Assembly (NCBI RefSeq): GCF_001428245.1
Contig: NZ_LMRV01000001.1
Span: 54,560 to 118,559, forward strand
Source of the DNA: Paenibacillus sp. Soil522
Lineage (GTDB): Bacteria > Bacillota > Bacilli > Paenibacillales > Paenibacillaceae
Direction of reading: 5' to 3'
Length of the DNA: 64,000 nucleotides
The notes under the pieces were generated by a model. The model made no database searches, had not been told where the DNA came from, and worked only from the letters and a program-made list of their open reading frames with translations. A program made the translations under genes and the position numbers. How positions within the stretch are numbered: the stretch's first letter is position 1; each line of letters starts with the position of its first letter. Shown one piece after another: positions 26,056 to 37,000 of the stretch.

Positions 26056-27447
26056 ATGCCAACAGTCGCATTTTACACGCTAGGCTGCAAAGTAAACTTC
26101 TATGATACAGAAGCGATTTGGCAGCTGTTCAAAAACGAAGGCTACGAGCAGGTCGATTTTGAGTCGACAGCAGACGTTTATTTAATTAACACCTGTACCG
26201 TAACGAATACAGGAGATAAGAAGAGCCGTCAAATTATTAGACGGGCCGTGCGCCGTAATCCGGACGCGGTTATTGCGGTGACAGGCTGTTACGCTCAGAC
26301 GTCTCCTGCAGAAATTATGGCCATTGAAGGCGTTGACCTCGTCATCGGCACACAAGACCGCGAGAAGATCATGACCTTTGTCAATCAAATTCAAGGCGAC
26401 CGCCAGCCGGTAAACGCCGTGCGCAATATTATGAAAACACGTGACTTCGAAGAGCTGGATGTACCTGATTTCTCTGAGCGGACGCGTGCTTTCTTGAAAA
26501 TTCAAGAGGGATGCAACAACTTCTGTACCTTCTGCATCATCCCTTGGTCACGCGGGCTCTCCCGCAGCCGCGCTCCGCAGAGCGTCTTGGATCAGGCAAA
26601 GCAGCTTGTAGCTTCAGGTTATAAGGAAATTGTGCTGACGGGCATTCATACCGGTGGCTACGGCGATGATATGGAAAATTACAATTTAACGAGCTTGCTA
26701 TGGGATTTGGATAAAGTGGAGGGCCTAGAGCGTATTCGGATCAGCTCCATCGAAGCGAGTCAAATCGACGATGCGATGATCGACGTGCTGAACCGTTCCG
26801 GCAAAATGTGCCGCCACCTGCATATTCCGCTCCAAGCAGGAGAGGACGCCGTGTTGAAACGGATGCGCCGCAAATATACGACTGCAGAATTTGCTGCCAA
26901 AATCAAAAGGCTTCATGAGGCAATGCCAGGCGTCGCGATCACGACAGACGTGATCGTTGGTTTCCCGGGTGAAACGGAAGAAATGTTCGAAAATGGCTTC
27001 CGCTTTATGGAAGAGCTGAAATTTGCCGAAATGCACGTCTTCCCTTATTCCAAACGTACAGGCACGCCTGCCGCCCGGATGGATGAGCAGGTGGATGAAG
27101 AGGTGAAGAATGAGCGCGTCCATAAGCTGATCGACTTGTCCGAGAAGATGCAGCTTGCGTATGCAGAGCAGTATGTAGGCCAGGTGCTTGATGTCATACC
27201 GGAGCGCGACTATAAAGGTGCGCCGGGAACAGGACTCGTTATGGGCTACACGGACAACTACATTCAAGTGGTGTTCAACGGCTCGGAATCCTTGATTGGC
27301 AAGCTATGCCGCGTAAAAATTACAGAAGCGGGCGTCAATGAATGCCGCGGCAAGCTCGTTCGCGTATTGGATGAGCTGCCTGCTGAAGGCAGTGAGACGG
27401 AGCTTAACAGCTTCGTGCCCCAGCGTCCAGAAGCGATAAGAGCATAG
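26056..27447 (+). CDS. mtaB: tRNA t6A37 methylthiotransferase MtaB
   Basis: A 463-residue radical SAM methylthiotransferase that makes ms2t6A at position 37 of tRNAs reading ANN codons. The N-terminal UPF0004 domain has three cysteines for the auxiliary cluster (GCK near residue 11, TCTVTN near 47, TGCYAQ near 81). The radical SAM motif C153-NNF-C157-TF-C160 follows, and a C-terminal TRAM domain is visible. Called yqeV in B. subtilis, where it also follows rsmE. GGGAGGAGCG of the rsmE end serves as ribosome binding site. Normal length, all cluster cysteines present. Confidence 0.95.
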   Translation: MPTVAFYTLGCKVNFYDTEAIWQLFKNEGYEQVDFESTADVYLINTCTVTNTGDKKSRQIIRRAVRRNPDAVIAVTGCYAQTSPAEIMAIEGVDLVIGTQDREKIMTFVNQIQGDRQPVNAVRNIMKTRDFEELDVPDFSERTRAFLKIQEGCNNFCTFCIIPWSRGLSRSRAPQSVLDQAKQLVASGYKEIVLTGIHTGGYGDDMENYNLTSLLWDLDKVEGLERIRISSIEASQIDDAMIDVLNRSGKMCRHLHIPLQAGEDAVLKRMRRKYTTAEFAAKIKRLHEAMPGVAITTDVIVGFPGETEEMFENGFRFMEELKFAEMHVFPYSKRTGTPAARMDEQVDEEVKNERVHKLIDLSEKMQLAYAEQYVGQVLDVIPERDYKGAPGTGLVMGYTDNYIQVVFNGSESLIGKLCRVKITEAGVNECRGKLVRVLDELPAEGSETELNSFVPQRPEAIRA

Positions 27448-27468
27448 TTAAAGCTTAACCACATGCGG

Positions 27469-27523
27469 GGATTCCTTTGCTGATCGATTCCTTTTACGGA
27501 AAAGATGGAGGAATCCTTTGCTG
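27469..27523. repeat. Nested direct and inverted repeats after mtaB
   Basis: GGATTCCTTTGCTG at 27469-27482 recurs as GGAATCCTTTGCTG at 27510-27523 (13 of 14 identical). At the same time the GGATTCC and GGAATCC parts are reverse complements, and an inner TTCC/GGAA pair lies between. The arrangement could fold as a hairpin that ends the mtaB transcript. No T run follows. Confidence 0.35.
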
Positions 27524-27562
27524 CATATACAAACATTTAACGCTGCAAGGGGGAAAACGGAC

Positions 27563-27994
27563 ATGAAGGAAATTTCAGCAGGCGGTGTCGTTTATCGCCG
27601 GACCGAGGAAGGAAAGCTGCAAATTCAGCTCATTCAGGATCGTTACGGAAAAGTATCGCTGCCAAAAGGGAAAATGGAAGCCGGCGAAACGATCGAACAA
27701 ACCGCTTTGCGGGAAATTGTCGAAGAGACAGGTCTTGAAGGGGTCATCATTGCTCCGATTGACCAAATTAAATATAAATATGAGCATGAATCATTAGGTA
27801 CGGTAGATAAAGAGGTTCACTATTATTTAGTGGAGGCAGTAGGCGGCTCCTTGCAGGCACAGGTGGAAGAAATCCGCGGCGTCGATTGGTTTGATCCGCA
27901 GGAGGCATGGAAGCGCCAAAAGCAGTCCGGATACGATAACAATCACCGCATCGTTGCAGGAGCATTTCATCTGTTAGGGCTGCAAACGGAATAG
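27563..27994 (+). CDS. Nudix hydrolase
   Basis: A 143-residue hydrolase of nucleoside-diphosphate-linked compounds. The Nudix box is complete (GKMEAGETIEQTALREIVEE followed by TGL), giving the metal-binding Glu residues. The start KEISAGGVVYRR is typical of the Ap4A-hydrolase/MutT-like subgroup, but the substrate cannot be read from the sequence. AAGGGGG lies nine bases before the ATG at 27563. It converges with the Na/Pi symporter-like gene only five bases after its stop. In B. subtilis this position is not occupied by a Nudix gene as far as I know. Confidence 0.88.
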   Translation: MKEISAGGVVYRRTEEGKLQIQLIQDRYGKVSLPKGKMEAGETIEQTALREIVEETGLEGVIIAPIDQIKYKYEHESLGTVDKEVHYYLVEAVGGSLQAQVEEIRGVDWFDPQEAWKRQKQSGYDNNHRIVAGAFHLLGLQTE

Positions 27995-27999
27995 ATCTG

Positions 28000-28974
28000 C
28001 TAAGTCACAGGGTCCAGCCTCCGGAATGTCCGGAGGTAGCAGAAGGGCAGAGCAAGCAGCGAGCTTAAAATGTTGAAAATCGTTTGCGTATGGGCGATTT
28101 GTCCGGCAGCAGACGCGGAGATCCACTCCGATAATGTCGACAGCTCACCGATGAATGGCATAAACAGCAATGCCCCGCCTGCGTTCAGAACGACATGGGA
28201 CCATGCGACATATTGACCGGCTTTCGTTCCGCCAATCGAGGCCAGCAAGGCGGTTGCGCAGGTGCCGATATTCGCGCCGAGCACGACGGCGATTCCAAGC
28301 TCGACCGGCATTGCGCCGATGGATACGAAGCCCATGATGATACCTATAACGGCAGCGCTGCTATGAACAGCAGCGGTAAGGACAGCGCCAGCCGCAAGTC
28401 CCCACCACAGGCTGTCGTCTGCTTTGTCTAGAAACCAGCTGAACATCGGGCTCTCCTGCACAGCAGGCCCTACTCCCTGCATCATGGTCATACCGGTCAG
28501 AAGCAAAGCGAAGCCGCACAGCACAACCGAGCATGAGCGTAGCGAATCAAGCCAGCGCGCGCCGCGTATGGCCGGGAAAAGACGCATTTCGCCAAGCAAT
28601 GCAGTAGGCAGCCATAATCCTATCGATACGATTAGCAGAGGAACGGCAAGCTTATTTAAATTTAAACCGATGATCTCTGTCGTTATACAGGTGCCGATAT
28701 TTGTGCCGAGTATGATTCCTAACGTGCGCGGGAATGTCAGCAAACCGGCATTGACCATTCCGATGGCAATAACCGTTACGGCTGTGCTGCTTTGCAGAAA
28801 AGCAGTCGTAACCGTGCCGATTGCCAGCCCGTGGATAGGCGTTCTGGTTGAACGCTCCAGAATACGGGTCAAATAGGGACCCGCCAATCGATGCAGCGCA
28901 AGCTCCATCAGCTTCATGCCGCACATGAAAACAGCGAAGCCGAGCAGCATAGGAATGAGAATCATATGAACCAT
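28000..28974 (-). CDS. Na/Pi-cotransporter family protein (YqeW-like)
   Basis: A 324-residue integral membrane protein with two inverted repeats of the Na/Pi cotransporter II fold. Each carries the signature: FLQSSTAVTVIAIGMVNAG with GTNIGTCITTE, and VHSSAAVIGIIMGFV with GANIGTCATALL. There is no C-terminal PhoU-like domain, so it is the short type like B. subtilis YqeW, which also lies after mtaB. Sodium-driven phosphate or other anion transport is the family role, not proven here. AAGGAG is eight bases before the ATG on the minus strand. A perfect 8-bp inverted repeat (28018-28025/28029-28036) lies in its last codons and may help termination of the convergent genes. Confidence 0.9.
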   Translation of the reverse strand: MVHMILIPMLLGFAVFMCGMKLMELALHRLAGPYLTRILERSTRTPIHGLAIGTVTTAFLQSSTAVTVIAIGMVNAGLLTFPRTLGIILGTNIGTCITTEIIGLNLNKLAVPLLIVSIGLWLPTALLGEMRLFPAIRGARWLDSLRSCSVVLCGFALLLTGMTMMQGVGPAVQESPMFSWFLDKADDSLWWGLAAGAVLTAAVHSSAAVIGIIMGFVSIGAMPVELGIAVVLGANIGTCATALLASIGGTKAGQYVAWSHVVLNAGGALLFMPFIGELSTLSEWISASAAGQIAHTQTIFNILSSLLALPFCYLRTFRRLDPVT

Positions 28975-29079
28975 TGGACGGTCTCCTTATACGTTAATGA
29001 GCGGTTCGTTTCGTAGTATACATATGCCGCAAATAAGACAAGCATGACAAGCAAGTTCAATGAAGGGAAGAGAGAAAAC

Positions 29080-30489
29080 GTGAGCAATCCGAAAATATAT
29101 CTTCAAAAGGCTAGAAAGAAAAGGCTGGAGCAAGGACATCCTTGGGTCTATGCAACCGAAATCGACCGACTGGAGGGTGAAGCGCAGCCTGGTGATTTGG
29201 TAGATATCGTAACCCATCAAGGACGTTATTTGGCTACGGGCTATTGGAACCCGAAGTCGCAAATTACGGTAAGAGTGGTTTCATACGAGCCCATCGCTGA
29301 AATGGATGCAGACTTTTTCCGCGATCGCCTTCGTCAATGCCAGGAGCATCGCCGGCGCTTCGTTAATGACGCCGATTGCCGTCTCGTTTACGGAGAGGCA
29401 GATTTCCTGCCCGGTCTTGTCGTAGACCGTTTCAATAACGTGCTGGTGCTGCAGCTTTTGACGCTTGGGATGGACGTGAGAAGGGAAGTCTTGCTCAAAG
29501 CGCTGATTGACGTATTCCAGCCGCAGGGCATTTATGAGCGCAGCGATGTAAGCGTTCGTGTGCTGGAAGGCTTGGAGGAGCGGACCGGCGCACTTTATGG
29601 CGACTGCCCGTCTATTCTCGTAATCGAGGAAAACGGATTAAAGCTGGAGGTTGATATCGTAGAAGGCCAGAAAACAGGCTATTTTTTCGATCAACGCGAA
29701 AATCGCGCTGCAATTGCGCCGTTAATGACCGGCTGGGGCGGACGCAGCGGCATTCATCTGGCAGATCGCGAAGCAGCGGAGTCAGGCTCTGCTGTTGCAG
29801 TAGCAAATACCGCGTACAAGGCAGCGGATTCAGCGAACCTCGTTCCGGTTAATGCGAACGGAAAAATCGTAACTTTTCCTTACTGGGACGGCGCAACCGT
29901 GCTCGAATGTTTTGCGCATACAGGCAGCTTTACCCTGCATGCATGCAAATACGGCGCCAAGAAGGTCACCTGCCTCGATGTCTCGGAGCACGCCATTGCA
30001 ACGGCGAAGCGCAACGCCCTGCGCAACGGTTTTTCAGACCGTGTCGAATTTGTGGTAGCTGACGCTTTCGATTATTTGCGCACGCAGGTAAAGGGCATTG
30101 ATGAGCGAAAGCAGCGCGGCCTCGGCGGCGTCGACACCTCCAAAAAACTGGAGAGCGCAGCGGGGCGGACATGGGATGTCGTCATTCTTGATCCGCCGGC
30201 CTTTGCCAAGACGAAGAGCGCAGTACCGGGCGCATGCCGCGGCTATAAAGATATTAATTTGCAGGGACTAAAGCTCGTCAATGAGGGAGGTTACCTTGTA
30301 ACGGCAAGCTGCTCGTATCATATGCGGCCTGAATTGTTTCTGGAGACGATTCAAGAAGCGGCCGCGGATGCCGGCAAGCTTCTCCGTTTAGTCGAATGGC
30401 GCGCTGCGGGCAAGGATCATCCGCAGCTGCTTGGCGTAAACGAAGGCCATTACTTGAAATTCGCGATTTTTGAAGTAAGAAGCAAATAG
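29080..30489 (+). CDS. RlmI-like class I SAM-dependent rRNA methyltransferase
   Basis: A 469-residue methyltransferase of the RlmI/COG1092 family, which makes m5C in 23S rRNA. The N-terminal PUA domain is visible (LEQGHPWVYATEIDRLEGE, then GDLVDIV), followed by VYGEADFLPGLVVDRF and VDIVEGQKTGYFFDQRENR. The SAM-binding fold has ECFAHTGSFTLHACKYGAK and ends in VVILDPPAFAKTK and TASCSYHM. Family members usually have about 390-400 residues. The excess is an insertion of about 50 residues just before the SAM motif, rich in Ala and Ser (AESGSAVAVANTAYKAADSA), plus a smaller one near 30090-30160. GTG at 29080 is preferred (AAGGGAAGAG upstream); the ATG at 29044 has no ribosome binding site. Confidence 0.88.
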   Translation: MSNPKIYLQKARKKRLEQGHPWVYATEIDRLEGEAQPGDLVDIVTHQGRYLATGYWNPKSQITVRVVSYEPIAEMDADFFRDRLRQCQEHRRRFVNDADCRLVYGEADFLPGLVVDRFNNVLVLQLLTLGMDVRREVLLKALIDVFQPQGIYERSDVSVRVLEGLEERTGALYGDCPSILVIEENGLKLEVDIVEGQKTGYFFDQRENRAAIAPLMTGWGGRSGIHLADREAAESGSAVAVANTAYKAADSANLVPVNANGKIVTFPYWDGATVLECFAHTGSFTLHACKYGAKKVTCLDVSEHAIATAKRNALRNGFSDRVEFVVADAFDYLRTQVKGIDERKQRGLGGVDTSKKLESAAGRTWDVVILDPPAFAKTKSAVPGACRGYKDINLQGLKLVNEGGYLVTASCSYHMRPELFLETIQEAAADAGKLLRLVEWRAAGKDHPQLLGVNEGHYLKFAIFEVRSK

Positions 30490-30522
30490 TCGTGATCTAA
30501 CGAAAAGACGGGAGAGTTGCAC

Positions 30523-33500
30523 ATGTCGCTTCGCTTTGTCATCGGGCGTTCGGGAACCGGTAAAACATCCTATTGCTTGCATGAAATAAGGGAGCAGCTG
30601 CGTGTTCAACCGGATGGGCCGCCGCTAGTCATGCTCGTACCGGAGCAGGCTACCTTTCAGACTGAATATGCTCTGCTTCAGAACGGCGGATTAAATGGCA
30701 CGATCAGGGCACAGGCGCTTAGCTTCCGGCGTCTGGCCTTCCGGGTTATGCAGGAGACAGGCGGTACGGCGCTCGTTCCGATCGGGGATACGGGGAAGCA
30801 TATGCTTCTCTATAAGATCGTTCATCGGTTAGGCCCGCAGCTGGAGCTGTTTCAGAGCGGCGCAGAGCAGCCTGGATTCATTGATAGACTTGCGGAGCTG
30901 TTAACGGAATGGAAGCGGTACGGAATGGATTCGGAGCAGCTGCAGGATAAACAGGAAGCTGCGGAGAAAGGATCGGGCCATTCCACGTTATTAAAGCGCA
31001 AGCTGCATGATTTACAGCTTATTTATAGTCAGATGGAGCAGGAACTCGCGGGCATGTACATCGACGCCGAGGATTATTTGCGTTATTTGCAAAACGGGCT
31101 CCCGGATGCTTCGGCGATGCACGGCGCGCAAATATGGGTAGACGGCTTTTATGGCTTTACTCCAACCGAATATGAGGCATTAGGGGCTTTAATGGCCTCT
31201 TCAGCGCAGGTGACGGTCACGCTAACGCTTAATCGGCCTTACGGATTAGGAGAACTGCCGCATGAGCTAGAGCTGTTTCATCCGACCGCAGAAACGTACA
31301 ACAAGCTGATGGAGATTGCAGTCAAATACAATGTAGACGTTGCTGAGCCTACGATACTCGGAACTGCTCCACCGGTCCGATTTCGAAACAATCTGATGCT
31401 TGCGCATCTTGAGAGCCATTATAGCGAGCGGATTCCGATGCTGACAGCGGACAGATCCTTGCTTGATTCTGAGGATTCGCGCTGCGGGGTGTCGCTGCAT
31501 GCTGCCGCGAACCGTCGCGCCGAGGTTGAAGCTGTCGCGCGTGATATCGTCCGCAGGGCGCAGCACGAGGAGCTCCGCTGGCGGGATATCGCCGTTATGG
31601 TACGCAATAGTGAGGATTATACCGACTATATCGGGCTTGTATTTGCTGATTACGGCATCCCTTATTTTGTCGACCAGAAAGAGAAGGCTGTCCACCATCC
31701 GCTAATTGAATTTATCCGATCCGCACTCGAAACGGTACTTTTCGGCTGGCGGTATGATGCGGTGTTCCGCTGCGTCAAAACGGAAATGCTGTTCCCTATG
31801 GATGGCAGCCTGCTGCGGGAATGGTTCGATTTGCTGGAAAATTTTGCGCTGGCGGCAGGCATTGACGGCTGGAAATGGCTCGATAAGAAGCGCTGGCTTC
31901 CGTTAGTCCCCGTCTCGCTTGATGACGATGCGGAGATGGAGACGAAAATCAGCGACAAGGCGCAGCGGGAGCTTGATATCGTGCTTTCCGCCAGAGAAGC
32001 TGTCGTGCCGCCGCTCCGCCGCTTCGGTGAAGCGCTGAAGAAAGCGAATAACGTCCAAGAGATGTGCGAAGCTTTATATCGCCTGCTCGATCATTCGGAC
32101 GCGGCAGACCGTCTGGAGCGCTGGGGCATTCAGGATACCCAGGCAGGCAGAACGCAGCGTGCCAGAAGTCACCGGCAGCTGTGGGACAGCGTCATGCAGC
32201 TGCTGGACCAATTGGTTGAGCTTGCAGGACAGCAAACGGTATCGCCGGAGCTGTTTGGGGGCATGGTCGAAGCCGGGCTCGACAGCTTGAAGCTTGCCGC
32301 CGTTCCACCGGCGCTGGATCAAGTGCTGATCGGGAGCATGGACAGGACCAGGTCCGGGCATATACTGGTATGTTACGTGCTTGGCGCCAACGACGGCATC
32401 ATGCCGATGCGCGTGAAGGAGGACGGCATTCTTACCGAGCCGGAGCGTGAACGGCTCGCAGAGGATGGAATAGCCATGGCACCAGGGGTGCGGCGCCGCT
32501 TGCTCGATGAGCGCTTCATGATATATAACGCATTGACCACGCCAAGCCGGCATTTGTGGCTAAGCTGGGCCCAGGCGGATGAAGAAGGAAAAAGCTTGCT
32601 TCCGTCTGAGATTGTAAGGCATGTCCGCCAGCTCTTTCCCGGCATTCCGGTTCAAAGCGTTGCGGCTGAGCCTTCGCCAAGCTTGCCGGTCTTGGAACAA
32701 AGGATGTTCGTTTATAACCCGCAGCGAACGCTCTCTTATTTGATTGCGGCTATTCGTAAGTGGCAGCAGGGAGAGGCAATCGCCCCTTTTTGGTGGGATA
32801 TGTATAACTGGTTTGCAGTAAGGCCGGAATGGCAGCATAAGCTTCAGCGTTTAACGGGCTCTTTGACTTATGTGAACCGGGAGCAATTTCTTTCTAAGGA
32901 TACGGCAAGGCAGCTGTATGGAGCGCGTTTACAAGTCAGCGTATCGCGTATGGAGCGGTTCGTATCCTGTCCGTTCCAGCATTTTGTGATCCATGGGCTT
33001 AGGCTAAAGGAGAGAAAGCTTTATCGACTGGACGCTCCCGATGTGGGACAGCTGTTCCACGCGGCTTTAAGCCGAATAGCAACAGGGCTTGGCGGGCGAT
33101 GGGGCAAGGTGCCGGAAGGGGAGCTGAAGGTTATCGCCTCGCAAACGGTAGACGAGCTGGCTCCTAAGCTCCAATCTCAAATTTTATTAAGCAGCAGCCG
33201 CTTTCAATATATCGCCCGTAAGCTGAAGGAGATTGTCGGACAAGCGGCGCTTATGCTGGGTGAGCACGCACGAAGAGCACAGTTTCACCCTGTCGGGACA
33301 GAAGTGGGTTTTGGTCCGGACAGCACGCTGCCTTCCCTGCGCATTCCGCTTGAAAATGGCGGGGAAATGGAGATTATCGGCAGAATCGACCGCGTCGATG
33401 CTGCGGAGACGGAGGAGGGGCTGTTGCTGCGCGTGCTCGATTACAAGTCGAGCTCAACTCAGCTCCGGCTTGAAGAGGTTGCATACGGGCTCTCGCTGCA

Positions 33501-34038
33501 AATGCTGACCTATCTCGACGTTCTCGTTACGCATGCTCCCGCATGGCTGGGACAGCCTGCATCTCCTTCCGGCGTACTTTATTTTCATGTTCATAATCCG
33601 CTGCTCGCGCTGACCAACAGCATAAGTCCTTCAGAGGTTAACGGCCGGCTGCTGAAGCGTTACAAAATGCGCGGACTTGTAACCGCCGATCCGGTAACGG
33701 TAAGGCTTATGGACGATGAATTGGAAACCGGTTTTTCGGAGCTGCTTCCTGTTGCCCTTAAGCGTGACGGAAGTTTTTACAGCAGCTCTTCGGTGGTCAC
33801 GAATGAACAGTGGGATGTGCTGAGGCACAGCGTCAGAACTACGATCAGCCGGATCGGAAGCTCGATTCAAGCGGGCGAGGTATCCATAGAGCCTTACCGC
33901 ATGGGAACGAAGACGCCTTGTCAATATTGCGATTACAAAGCGGTCTGTCAGTTCGACGCGCTGTTCGAAGGAAATGAGTATAGGAAGCTGATCAAGCCTT
34001 CTAAGGAAGACATATGGCAGCAGCTGGAGAGGGAGTAA
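30523..34038 (+). CDS. addB: ATP-dependent helicase/nuclease subunit AddB
   Basis: A 1171-residue subunit of AddAB, the Firmicute counterpart of RecBCD, which resects double-strand breaks and loads RecA. The N-terminus has a Walker A motif (FVIGRSGTGKTSYCL). The C-terminal nuclease domain is locked by an iron-sulfur cluster whose four cysteines are visible: C816 (SCPFQHF) and C1133-QY-C1136 ... C1142. The nuclease signature LRVLDYKSSSTQLR is also present. The ATG at 30523 has GGGAG eight bases upstream; the TTG at 30517 is too close. addA starts four bases after its stop. The addAB operon lies elsewhere in B. subtilis, so it is an insertion in the conserved order. Confidence 0.97.
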   Translation: MSLRFVIGRSGTGKTSYCLHEIREQLRVQPDGPPLVMLVPEQATFQTEYALLQNGGLNGTIRAQALSFRRLAFRVMQETGGTALVPIGDTGKHMLLYKIVHRLGPQLELFQSGAEQPGFIDRLAELLTEWKRYGMDSEQLQDKQEAAEKGSGHSTLLKRKLHDLQLIYSQMEQELAGMYIDAEDYLRYLQNGLPDASAMHGAQIWVDGFYGFTPTEYEALGALMASSAQVTVTLTLNRPYGLGELPHELELFHPTAETYNKLMEIAVKYNVDVAEPTILGTAPPVRFRNNLMLAHLESHYSERIPMLTADRSLLDSEDSRCGVSLHAAANRRAEVEAVARDIVRRAQHEELRWRDIAVMVRNSEDYTDYIGLVFADYGIPYFVDQKEKAVHHPLIEFIRSALETVLFGWRYDAVFRCVKTEMLFPMDGSLLREWFDLLENFALAAGIDGWKWLDKKRWLPLVPVSLDDDAEMETKISDKAQRELDIVLSAREAVVPPLRRFGEALKKANNVQEMCEALYRLLDHSDAADRLERWGIQDTQAGRTQRARSHRQLWDSVMQLLDQLVELAGQQTVSPELFGGMVEAGLDSLKLAAVPPALDQVLIGSMDRTRSGHILVCYVLGANDGIMPMRVKEDGILTEPERERLAEDGIAMAPGVRRRLLDERFMIYNALTTPSRHLWLSWAQADEEGKSLLPSEIVRHVRQLFPGIPVQSVAAEPSPSLPVLEQRMFVYNPQRTLSYLIAAIRKWQQGEAIAPFWWDMYNWFAVRPEWQHKLQRLTGSLTYVNREQFLSKDTARQLYGARLQVSVSRMERFVSCPFQHFVIHGLRLKERKLYRLDAPDVGQLFHAALSRIATGLGGRWGKVPEGELKVIASQTVDELAPKLQSQILLSSSRFQYIARKLKEIVGQAALMLGEHARRAQFHPVGTEVGFGPDSTLPSLRIPLENGGEMEIIGRIDRVDAAETEEGLLLRVLDYKSSSTQLRLEEVAYGLSLQMLTYLDVLVTHAPAWLGQPASPSGVLYFHVHNPLLALTNSISPSEVNGRLLKRYKMRGLVTADPVTVRLMDDELETGFSELLPVALKRDGSFYSSSSVVTNEQWDVLRHSVRTTISRIGSSIQAGEVSIEPYRMGTKTPCQYCDYKAVCQFDALFEGNEYRKLIKPSKEDIWQQLERE

Positions 34039-34041
34039 TGG

Positions 34042-37000
34042 ATGATGCACACTGCAAAGGATTCCCCGAAGCCGGAAAATAGCACATGGACCGATGACCA
34101 GTGGGACGCCATCGTATCAAGCGGCTCGAACATCCTCGTAGCTGCTGCGGCAGGCTCCGGCAAAACGGCAGTCCTCGTAGAACGAATTATTCGTAAAATA
34201 TCGGCTCACACCGACGTCGATCGCCTGCTCGTGGCGACCTTTACAAAGGCCGCCGCAGCCGAGATGAAGGATCGGATCCGGCTCGCACTGGAGCTCGAGC
34301 TGGAACGTCAGCCGGATTCCGAGCATTTGCGCCGCCAGCTGGCATTGATGAACCGGGCATCCATTACAACGCTGCACTCCTTTTGCCTGGATGTCATCAG
34401 GCGTTATTATCCGCTTATCGGGCTCGATCCGGGCTTTCGGATCGCGAACGAGACAGAGAGCGAGCTTATGCGTCTCGATGTGCTCGATCAGCTTTTCGAA
34501 CAAAAGTATGAAGGGGCTGGCGACGACGGCGCATTCCTCCGATTAGCCGACCGCTATGGCGGCGAACGTGGCGATGAGCCGCTATACCGGCTTGTTCAGC
34601 AATTGTACGATTTTGCGCAAAGCCATCCTTGGCCCGAGCATTGGCTGCGGCAGACGGCGGAAGCCTTTGATGTCGCCGATGTGACTGCCCTGCAAAACAG
34701 TGAATGGGTTGTCAGTCTGACGAGCGACATTCAGCTTGCCTTGGATGGAGCGGGATCGCTGCTTCATCAAGCGCTGGAGCTGACGCGGCAGCCGGCTGGC
34801 CCTGCGCCTTATGCAGCAACTTTCGATGAGGACTTGCAGCTCATAAGCAGTCTTGCGGAAATGATTCAAACGATGCCCTGGGAAACGTGGATTGAGTCCT
34901 TTCAAGCGATTCACTTCGGAAAGCTGAAGGCGATGCGAGGCGATGAATATGATAAGTTGCTGCAGGAGCAGGCGAAGGAGCTGCGCGATCAAGCGAAGAA
35001 GCTGATCACGTCGCTTGCGGAGGAGCTGTTTGGGCGGACCGCCGGGCAGTTTCTGGAGGAGCTTCAGGAGTTAGCGCCGCTGATGCGGGCACTTGCTGAG
35101 CTTGTCATTGAGTTTGGACATGGCTACGAAGCGGCGAAACGCGCGAAAGGCTTGCTTGATTTCGGCGATTTGGAGCATTATTGCTTACGTATATTGCGTG
35201 ATCCGGCATCCACGCCGGATCGTATGTCTCCTTCGGTTGCAGCTACTGAATTCCAGCAGCAATTCGATGAGATCCTATTGGATGAATATCAGGATACGAA
35301 TATGGTGCAGGAGGCCATCGTCTCCTTAATCGAGCGTTCAAGCACAGGGAACCGCTTTATGGTTGGCGATGTCAAACAGAGTATATACGGCTTCCGGCTC
35401 GCCGAGCCGAAGCTGTTTTTGCAAAAATATAAAGCCTATCTCTCCCGTCATGATGCGGACAAAAAGTTAGACGCGGATGCGCCGAAAGCTTTACGCATTG
35501 ATCTGGCGCGAAACTTCCGCAGCCGTTCAGAAGTTGTCGATGGGGTTAATGCCGTGTTTCGCGCCATTATGCGTGAGAATGTCGCAGATATGGACTATGA
35601 CGAACGCGCAGAGCTTGTATGCGGAGCATCCTATCCTGACGCGGTGCCGGCTGGTCGCTGTCAAGTCGAGTTTGGCATTTTGAACAAAGGCGATATAGAA
35701 GAGGAAGAAGCGGCAGCCAGCGAAAATGCGGAGTCATCCGAAATAGCCGAGGATGGAGAGCTAGGGGAAAGCGCTGCTCAGGGAGAGTCGGCCTCCGAGC
35801 TCAAGGCAGCGCAGCTGGAGGCGCGATGGATCGCGCAGCAGCTGAAGTCGCTAATCGACAGCGGCTTTCAGGTCTATGACGGGAAGCGGCGCGAAAGCCG
35901 TAGGATGCTGTGGAGAGATGTGGTCATTTTGCTGCGCGCGACGCAGCAGTGGGCGCCTCTTATGATCGAGGAGCTGCAGGGGAACGGCATTCCGGCTTAC
36001 GCAGAGCTCAGCAGCGGGTACTTTGACGCGACGGAAGTAGAGACGATGCTTTCATTGCTTCGCATCATCGATAATCCGTATCAGGATATCCCGCTGGCCG
36101 CTGCTCTGCGGTCTCCTTTATTTGGGCTCAATGCGGAGGAGCTTGCCCGTATACGCATCCAATCGGCCCAATCATCGTATTACGACGCGGTGCTGCATGC
36201 GGCTGGAGATTTGTTTGTTGAAGAGGAAACCCGCAGGAAGCTTTCGATGTTTTTGGACAGCTTGGACCGTTGGCGCGAGGAGGCAAGGCAGGGCTCGCTT
36301 GCGAATTTGCTTTGGGAAATCTACCGCGAGACCGGCTACTATGATTTTGTAGGCGGCTTGCCGGGCGGAACGCAGCGACAAGCCAATTTGCGCGCGCTGC
36401 ATGACCGGGCAAGGCAGTACGAGGCGACATCGTTCCGCGGCTTGTTCCGTTTCTTGCGATTTATCGAACGCATGCGCGAAAGCGGCGGCGACTTAGGAAC
36501 GGCAAGAGCTCTTGGTGAACAAGAGGATGTCGTGCGTATTATGTCCATTCATAAAAGTAAGGGCCTTGAGTTTCCGGTTGTATTCGTTGCCGGCTTAGGC
36601 AAGCTATTTAATCAACAGGATGTGCGAAGCGCGTTCCTTAAGCATAAGGAGCTTGGCTTCGGTCCTCGCTTTGTCGACCCGACGCTCCGCATCAGTTACC
36701 CTACGCTTCCTTATTTGGCGATTCGCCGAGCAATGCGCAAGGAGATGCTGGCCGAAGAAATGCGTATTTTATACGTTGCCTTGACTAGGCCGAAAGAGAA
36801 AATGTTTCTTATCGCAACGGTATCGGATGCCGATGCAAAGCTGAGGCGCTGGCTTGCTTCCGCCCCTGAGCACGGCAGGATGCCGGATTTCCGGGTCGCT
36901 GCCGCACGCTCCTTTATCGATTGGCTTGGGCCGCTCGCAGCGAAGCAAATCGCAGAGCGACAGCAGATGGAAGACAATGCTCCGCCGTGGCAAGCAGGCA

